Assembly (NCBI GenBank): GCA_945613785.1
Contig: CALZAJ010000092.1
Span: 1 to 6,642 of the forward strand
Direction: 5' to 3'
Source: an uncultured Verrucomicrobiota bacterium
GTDB taxonomy: Bacteria > Verrucomicrobiota > Kiritimatiellia > RFP12 > UBA1067
DNA length: 6,642 bases
The translations under genes were made by a program, and so were the position numbers. Within the stretch, counting starts at the first letter, position 1. Every line of letters starts with the position of its first letter. Shown here one piece after another: positions 1 through 4,030 of this stretch. The notes below the pieces were generated by a model. It did not search any database. It saw nothing but the letters and a program-made list of their open reading frames with translations, and was not told where the DNA came from.

Positions 1-369
1 ACCGTCGGCACCGAGGAGGACGTCTATCAGGCCCTCAATGCCGGCGCCAAAGGGTATGTGATGAAGGACTCCGCGCCGAATAACATCGTGGATGCGATTC
101 GGGCCGTCGCCGAAGGCGGGTCCTATATTCCCAAGGAGATCAAGGCGCTCTATCAGGCCCGCCGCGATTCGCCCGAACTGACGCCGCGCGAACTCGAGGC
201 GCTGACCTTCCTCTCGCAGGGACTCTCCAACCGCGAGATCGCGGCCAAACTCGGCATTTCCGAGGACGGTGCGAAGATCCATCTCAAGCACGTCAACGAA
301 AAGCTCGGCGCCAAGGATCGCGTCGATGCCGTCGCCATCGGTCTTAAGAAGGGTATTCTCCACTCCTGA
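1..369 (+). CDS. Response regulator, NarL/FixJ (LuxR-type) family, 3' part
   Basis: This is the last 122 residues of a two-component response regulator; the frame is open from base 1, so the start and the phosphorylated Asp lie outside the window. Visible residues 1-45 are the end of the receiver domain: a Thr at the edge, an 'ALNAGAKGYVMKD' segment with the conserved Lys (visible residue 22) and a final helix 'IVDAIRAVAEGGSYIP'. Residues about 58-120 are a LuxR-type helix-turn-helix: 'LTPRELEALTFLSQGLSNREIAAKLGIS', then 'KIHLKHVNEKLGAKDR'. It would be phosphorylated by a sensor kinase and bind DNA as a dimer. An ATG at 61 or GTG at 58 could be taken as a start, but the receiver homology continues upstream, so neither is the true start. 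It may regulate the glycosidase genes downstream; that is inference from position only. Confidence 0.93.
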   Translation, partial: TVGTEEDVYQALNAGAKGYVMKDSAPNNIVDAIRAVAEGGSYIPKEIKALYQARRDSPELTPRELEALTFLSQGLSNREIAAKLGISEDGAKIHLKHVNEKLGAKDRVDAVAIGLKKGILHS

Positions 370-413
370 TGGAGCCGCGGCAGGAGGATCCCGTGAGCAG
401 AGATTATTCTTTT

Positions 414-448
414 GAGTATTGTTGTCTTTAGTGTTCCTCTGTTAGAAT
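414..448 (+). promoter_or_regulatory. Predicted promoter of the GH5 gene, with shared GAGTATTG element
   Basis: The -10 box is TAGAAT (443-448, 5 of 6 matches to TATAAT). The -35 region is TTGTTG (419-424) with an 18-base spacer; TTGTCT (422-427) with 15 bases is an alternative. GAGTATTG (414-421) overlaps the -35 box and sits at exactly the same distance (29 bases start to start) from the -10 box as in the GH16 promoter. This shared spacing is the main support. The -10 box ends only 6 bases before the GH5 start codon. Confidence 0.6.
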
Positions 449-454
449 GGGGGC

Positions 455-1657
455 ATGAAAATCATATACCCACTTCTGCTCGGCGCCTTGCTCGCCGGTT
501 GTGCCACGGTTAAGACCCCCAAGGGTTACGTGACGGCCTTCGGTACGAAACTCTACGACAGCGCCGAGGATGGCCGGCCGATCGTCCTGAAAGGCGTTAA
601 CGCGGGCGGTTGGCTCGTGACTGAGAACTGGATGTGTCCGAACAAGGTCGCCGCGACCCAGACGGAGACCTATGAGGATTTCGTTTGCCGATTCGGATCG
701 GAAAAAGCGGACGAGCTCTATGAGATCTATCGGAACGCCTGGTGGTCCGATCGCGACTTTGCCAACATCCGTTCGCTTGGAATGAACGTGGTCCGTCTGC
801 CGATGAACTGGCGCGATCTCATAACCGAGAGCGGAGTGACGCGTGAGGACGGCTTCCGTCGCATTGACTGGTTCGTGGCGCGCGCGGCGGCCCACGGACT
901 CTATACGATTCTCGATCTGCATGGCGCGCCTGGCAGCCAGAACGGACGCGACCATTCCGGGGAGGTCCGTTTCGCCAAGACCTTTTACGACGAGAAGTGG
1001 CTCGCGCTCACCCGTTCGCTCTGGACGACGATTGCGCTGCGGTATCGTGACAACACGTGGGTCGCGGCCTACGATCTCGTCAACGAACCAGAAGGAAAGG
1101 TCGGCGGCCACACAAGCGATCCGGAGGTGGAAAAGGGCCTCGATGTCCTTTATCGAGCGGTTCGTCTGGTCGACAAGAATCATCTCATCATGATCGGCGC
1201 CTGTTGGAATCCGTGTCATCTTCCGCCGCCTGGCAAGTACGGTTGGACGAACGTGGCCTACGAGTATCATTTCTACGCTTGGGGACAGGAACAGGATCCG
1301 AAGGGCGTGCTCGACAACCTGAAGATGCATCGTGATCGCGAACACAAGGACGGACACCGCGTGCCGGTCTATGTCGGCGAGTTCACGTTCTTCGTCGCCG
1401 AGGCCTGGGATGACTGTCTGTCGCTGATGGACGAGGAGGGCTGGAGCTGGAGCTGTTGGACGTACAAGGTCACTCATCCGAAGTACAATTGGGGCCTCTG
1501 GCGCGGCTGTTATCATTCGGAGGAGACGGATGCGTTGGCGACCGACGACTTCGAGACAGTGAAACGCAAGTGGTCCGCCCTGTCCGCTCGCGGCGCCTTC
1601 CGTGAGAACAAGGACATCACCGACATCATCCGCAAACATACGGGATTGCGGAAGTGA
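455..1657 (+). CDS. Lipoprotein glycoside hydrolase family 5, exo-beta-1,3-glucanase-like
   Basis: A 400-residue retaining beta-glycosidase, probably acting on beta-1,3-glucan or its oligosaccharides. The N-terminus is a lipoprotein signal with lipobox 'LLAGC'; Cys16 would carry the lipid, and Ala at +2 does not signal inner-membrane retention by the E. coli rule. The (beta/alpha)8 fold of GH5 is marked by 'GVNAGGWLVTENW' (47-59), 'VVRLPMNW' (112-119), 'LDLHGAPGSQNG' (153-164), 'DLVNEPEG' (207-214) with Glu211 as the acid/base, 'YEYHFYAW' (269-276), 'YVGEF' (306-310) with Glu309 as the nucleophile, and Trp335. The GGWL and LDLHGAPGSQNG blocks resemble the fungal EXG1-type exo-1,3-glucanases (subfamily GH5_9), so this specificity is more likely than cellulase, but the subfamily cannot be settled here. 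There is no good Shine-Dalgarno; the start is fixed by the lipoprotein signal. It is likely co-regulated with the GH16 gene that follows. Confidence 0.93.
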   Translation: MKIIYPLLLGALLAGCATVKTPKGYVTAFGTKLYDSAEDGRPIVLKGVNAGGWLVTENWMCPNKVAATQTETYEDFVCRFGSEKADELYEIYRNAWWSDRDFANIRSLGMNVVRLPMNWRDLITESGVTREDGFRRIDWFVARAAAHGLYTILDLHGAPGSQNGRDHSGEVRFAKTFYDEKWLALTRSLWTTIALRYRDNTWVAAYDLVNEPEGKVGGHTSDPEVEKGLDVLYRAVRLVDKNHLIMIGACWNPCHLPPPGKYGWTNVAYEYHFYAWGQEQDPKGVLDNLKMHRDREHKDGHRVPVYVGEFTFFVAEAWDDCLSLMDEEGWSWSCWTYKVTHPKYNWGLWRGCYHSEETDALATDDFETVKRKWSALSARGAFRENKDITDIIRKHTGLRK

Positions 1658-1681
1658 GACGTCGAGAATCGCCCAGGACGC

Positions 1682-1715
1682 AGTACTCTAACGAGTATTC
1701 CCCGAATGAGTATTG
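1682..1715 (+). promoter_or_regulatory. Cluster of GAGTATT elements upstream of the GH16 gene (candidate operator)
   Basis: Two direct copies, GAGTATTC (1693-1700) and GAGTATTG (1708-1715), start 15 bases apart. The first pairs with AGTACTC (1682-1688) across a 4-base spacer TAAC, giving an 18-base imperfect palindrome with 6 of 7 pairs matching. The second overlaps the predicted -35 box. This arrangement suits a dimeric regulator, possibly a LuxR-type protein, but the identity of the regulator is inference. Confidence 0.45.
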
Positions 1716-1742
1716 AGGAGGATTGGCTGTCCTTGCTATAAT
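1708..1742 (+). promoter_or_regulatory. Predicted promoter of the GH16-exbB-exbD operon
   Basis: A perfect TATAAT -10 box (1737-1742) is preceded by an extended TG motif (TGC before TATAAT). The -35 box TTGAGG (1713-1718, 4 of 6) lies 18 bases upstream and is embedded in GAGTATTG (1708-1715). Transcription would begin near 1749-1750, giving a leader of about 21 bases. It is the only convincing promoter seen before the gene set running to the right edge. Confidence 0.7.
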
Positions 1743-1752
1743 TTGCATCGTT

Positions 1753-1758
1753 GAAAGG
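1753..1758 (+). promoter_or_regulatory. Ribosome binding site that fixes the GH16 start
   Basis: GAAAGG stands 12 bases before the ATG at 1771. It is modest in strength, but it lies downstream of the predicted transcription start and supports 1771 over the in-frame TTG at 1723, which falls inside the promoter. Confidence 0.5.
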
Positions 1759-1770
1759 CATAAGTTTGTT

Positions 1771-2787
1771 ATGAAGAACATCATCAGGACAATTTCAGTT
1801 ATGTGCGCGGCGTCTGCGCTGTCCGCCGTGGCGGCGGACCAGAAGGATCCGCGCGAAACTTACTCGACAGACGGCTGGAAGCTCAGCTGGAGCGAGGAGT
1901 TCAACGGCACTGGTGCGCCCGACCGCGCGATTTGGACGCCCGAGGTCGGTTTTATCCGCAACCACGAGCCGCAGTACTACACCGACATGCGCGAGGAGAA
2001 CTGCACGCAAAGGGACGGCGCGCTCGTCATCACCGCGCGCAAGGAGACCTTCCCGAACGCTGACTACGGCAAGCAGAAGAGCGGCTGGAAGTACAGTATC
2101 AAGGAGGCGAAATACACATCCGCCGACATCGTCTCCAAGCGCTCCTTCCTCTACGGGCGCATTGAGATCCGTGCTCAGCTTCCGAACTCGCAGGGCGCCT
2201 GGCCGGCGCTCTGGACGCTCGGGGACTGCCTGCGCAAGCCGAAGGACGATCCGGACTACTGGAACTGGCCGTGCTGCGGCGAGATCGACATCGTCGAGAT
2301 CTGGGGCAACAACCCGTATCGCGTCGCCGCGTGCCTGCACACCTCCGACAAGGGCTGGAAGGAGAAGGCGAACGAGCATCACAAGGTGACCGGCGGCGGC
2401 GACCGCCACTTCAAGGGGCCTGGCGAGAATCCGGGCGAAGGTTTCCACACATATACTCTCGACTGGTACGAGGATAAACTGGTCATGTTCTACGATGGCA
2501 AACGATATGGCGGTGCGAAGCTTTCGCGCAGCGATTGGCCCGACGGCTCGAATCCGTTCCGCAAGCCGCATTTCCTCCTGATTAACCTCGCGCTCGGCGG
2601 CTATGGCAACAACGTCTATGACGTCGATACGCCCCAGCTGCGCGAGAAGAAGGGTCCGGACGGCAAGGTCCTGAAGGACGAGAACGGCAAGAAGATCATG
2701 GAGCCGACCGGCAAGATCATCCCCGCGGCGAAGTTCCCGATGGAGATGAAGGTCGACTACGTGCGCTACTACGAGCGCGAGAAGTAA
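1771..2787 (+). CDS. Secreted glycoside hydrolase family 16, laminarinase-like
   Basis: A 338-residue endo-beta-glucanase, probably cutting internal beta-1,3 or mixed 1,3-1,4 bonds. The start at 1771 gives a classic Sec signal peptide (basic 'MKNIIR', hydrophobic core, cleavage near 'SAVAA' at residues 18-22). The GH16 jelly roll follows: 'WSEEFNGTG' (40-48), 'YGRIEIRAQLPNSQGAWPALW' split around residues 128-148, and the catalytic motif 'GEIDIVEIWGN' (170-180) with Glu171 as nucleophile, Asp173 as helper and Glu176 as acid/base. 'FHTYTLDW' (225-232), 'LLINLALGGYGN' (269-280) and 'MKVDYVRYY' (326-334) close the domain. All catalytic residues are present. A Lys/Asp/Gly-rich stretch (about 290-318) is inserted before the last strand, where many relatives pass directly from the LxLGG block to the final strand. 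The gene lies 36 bases before the exbB-like gene with no terminator seen between, so it likely heads the operon. Substrate is inferred from the family. Confidence 0.93.
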   Translation: MKNIIRTISVMCAASALSAVAADQKDPRETYSTDGWKLSWSEEFNGTGAPDRAIWTPEVGFIRNHEPQYYTDMREENCTQRDGALVITARKETFPNADYGKQKSGWKYSIKEAKYTSADIVSKRSFLYGRIEIRAQLPNSQGAWPALWTLGDCLRKPKDDPDYWNWPCCGEIDIVEIWGNNPYRVAACLHTSDKGWKEKANEHHKVTGGGDRHFKGPGENPGEGFHTYTLDWYEDKLVMFYDGKRYGGAKLSRSDWPDGSNPFRKPHFLLINLALGGYGNNVYDVDTPQLREKKGPDGKVLKDENGKKIMEPTGKIIPAAKFPMEMKVDYVRYYEREK

Positions 2788-2823
2788 GGCGGAGAGACGG
2801 AACCGAAAATCTGGGAGGACAAC

Positions 2824-3585
2824 ATGAAACTGAAGATTGTTTTGATGGGATTGATGATGGCGGGTGCCATTTCGATGATGAAGGTCAGTGCGGACGAAGC
2901 GGCTCCGTCCGCCGAACCCGCCGCGGTTACCGCGACGGCCGAGGCGCCGAAGGAAATCACGGCGCTGGACCAGTTCGTGATCTTCTGGAACCAGGGCGGA
3001 CTGACGATGTACTTCATCGCGCTCCTGTCCATTCTTGGCGTTGGCTGCGCGCTCGAGCGTTTCGCGCATCTCAGCAAGTCCCGTACGGTGCCGGACGGTT
3101 TCACCGCCGAGGTGATCTCGCTCTGGAAGGCCGGCAAGATCGATGACGTCGCCGCGTACTGCCGCGACAACAAGTCGATGCTGGCCCGTGTCGTCGAGAC
3201 GATGATCCAGCACAAGGACTCGAAGGACTATCAGGAGGTCAAGCTGTTCGCGGAAGACAAGGTCGGTCGCGAGCTTCGCCTTGAGAACCGTAAGGCTGCG
3301 ATGCTTTCGATGGCCGCGACGATTGCTCCGCTCCTGGGTCTGTTCGGTACGGTCTTCGGTCTGCTGGGTGCATTCGGCACGGTGGCAGCGATGGGCGAAA
3401 TGGGCGACGCGTCCGTCCTTGCGGACGACATTGGCAAGGCGCTGGCGACGACGGTCGCGGGTCTCGCCGTCTCCATGCCCTGTCTCTTCGTCTTCGGACT
3501 CATCAAGAACAGGCTGAACCTCTACGCCGTGTTGCTGGAAGAAGAGGTCGCCGATCTTGTCAACCAGCTGTTCGTCCGCAAGTAA
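2824..3585 (+). CDS. exbB: ExbB/TolQ/MotA-family proton channel subunit
   Basis: A 253-residue inner-membrane subunit that, with ExbD, should use the proton gradient to move a periplasm-spanning partner. It begins with a hydrophobic signal-like segment (1-22), then an Ala/Pro/Glu-rich stretch (23-47) likely in the periplasm. Membrane segments follow at about 58-77, 158-183 and 205-228, with a cytoplasmic region from 80 to 155. The second segment carries the family signature 'ATIAPLLGLFGTVFGLLGAF' (165-184) and the third 'LATTVAGLAVSMPC' (207-220). The start is supported by GGGAGGA (2813-2819) 4 bases before the ATG. The exbD-like gene follows 13 bases later. The symbol is a family-level label; TolQ is the alternative, but neither TolB nor Pal is visible and the neighbours are glycosidases. 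The N-terminal extension is absent from E. coli ExbB but is known in some ExbB relatives. Confidence 0.9.
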   Translation: MKLKIVLMGLMMAGAISMMKVSADEAAPSAEPAAVTATAEAPKEITALDQFVIFWNQGGLTMYFIALLSILGVGCALERFAHLSKSRTVPDGFTAEVISLWKAGKIDDVAAYCRDNKSMLARVVETMIQHKDSKDYQEVKLFAEDKVGRELRLENRKAAMLSMAATIAPLLGLFGTVFGLLGAFGTVAAMGEMGDASVLADDIGKALATTVAGLAVSMPCLFVFGLIKNRLNLYAVLLEEEVADLVNQLFVRK

Positions 3586-3590
3586 GGAGG
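3584..3590 (+). promoter_or_regulatory. Strong Shine-Dalgarno deciding the exbD-like start
   Basis: AAGGAGG overlaps the exbB-like stop codon (TAA 3583-3585) and stands 8 bases before the ATG at 3599. This places the true start at 3599 rather than at an in-frame ATG at 3557 that lies inside the upstream gene. Confidence 0.85.
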
Positions 3591-3598
3591 ACGTTCCC

Positions 3599-4015
3599 AT
3601 GGCGGTCAGATACGAAGAGGACGAGAAGCCCGAGGTGTCCCTCACCTCGATGATGGACTGCATCTTCCTGATGCTGATCTTCTTCCTGGTTTCGAGTCAG
3701 CTGAAGAAGGTCGAGAAGGAGGTTCCGCTGGAGCTTCCGACGGCCTGTGTCACCCAGAGCGTGAAGGCGACCCCTGATCTCATCAAGGTCTCCGTCACCT
3801 CGAAGGGCGAGCTGTACGTCAACTCCAGGCCGGTCGGTTCGGCGGGCCTTCGGGCCGCGCTCACCGAGGCGAAGCGCGAGAACCCCGATCGTCGCATCCG
3901 TCTGGACGGTGACGTCTATGCGCCGTTTCGTTCGATCGTGCAGGTGATTGACACCTGTCAGCAAGAAGGACTGACCGTGGTCGGCATCCACACGGCCGAT
4001 GGACTTCAGAAGTAA
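3599..4015 (+). CDS. exbD: ExbD/TolR-family subunit
   Basis: A 138-residue partner of the ExbB-like channel, with one membrane segment and a periplasmic domain. The cytoplasmic N-terminus (1-14) is short and acidic. The membrane segment, about 16-34, contains 'SMMDCIFLMLIFFL' with Asp20 at the place of the proton-carrying Asp25 of E. coli ExbD. The common 'TPLxD' motif reads 'TSMMD' here, so the usual Pro is replaced by Ser. The periplasmic part shows the family pattern: 'IKVSVTSKGELYVNSRPV' (62-79), 'RIRLDGDVYAPFRSIVQVID' (99-118) and 'GLTVVGIHT' (124-132). Length is normal for the family. It lies 13 bases after the exbB-like gene and 15 bases before the large anchor protein, so the three are probably translated from one message. 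TolR is the alternative. Confidence 0.9.
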   Translation: MAVRYEEDEKPEVSLTSMMDCIFLMLIFFLVSSQLKKVEKEVPLELPTACVTQSVKATPDLIKVSVTSKGELYVNSRPVGSAGLRAALTEAKRENPDRRIRLDGDVYAPFRSIVQVIDTCQQEGLTVVGIHTADGLQK

Positions 4016-4030
4016 TCGAGAGCTCCGACT

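Noticed and set aside
358..374. Possible hairpin CTCCA/TGGAG across the response regulator stop codon
   Set aside because: The stem is only 5 pairs with no U-rich tail, so it does not qualify as a terminator.
1723..1770. Upstream TTG start for the GH16 protein, adding 16 residues
   Set aside because: That codon lies between the -35 and -10 boxes of the predicted promoter, and the added residues would precede and spoil a normal signal peptide.
3557..3598. Upstream ATG start for the exbD-like protein
   Set aside because: It lies inside the exbB-like coding region and lacks a ribosome site, whereas the ATG at 3599 has AAGGAGG at ideal spacing.
1795..3663. A 622-codon open frame on the - strand opposite the GH16 and exbB-like genes
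   Set aside because: It runs across the ends of two well-supported + strand genes and has no recognisable motif; it is a codon-bias shadow. The same applies to the 403-codon frame at 428-1639.
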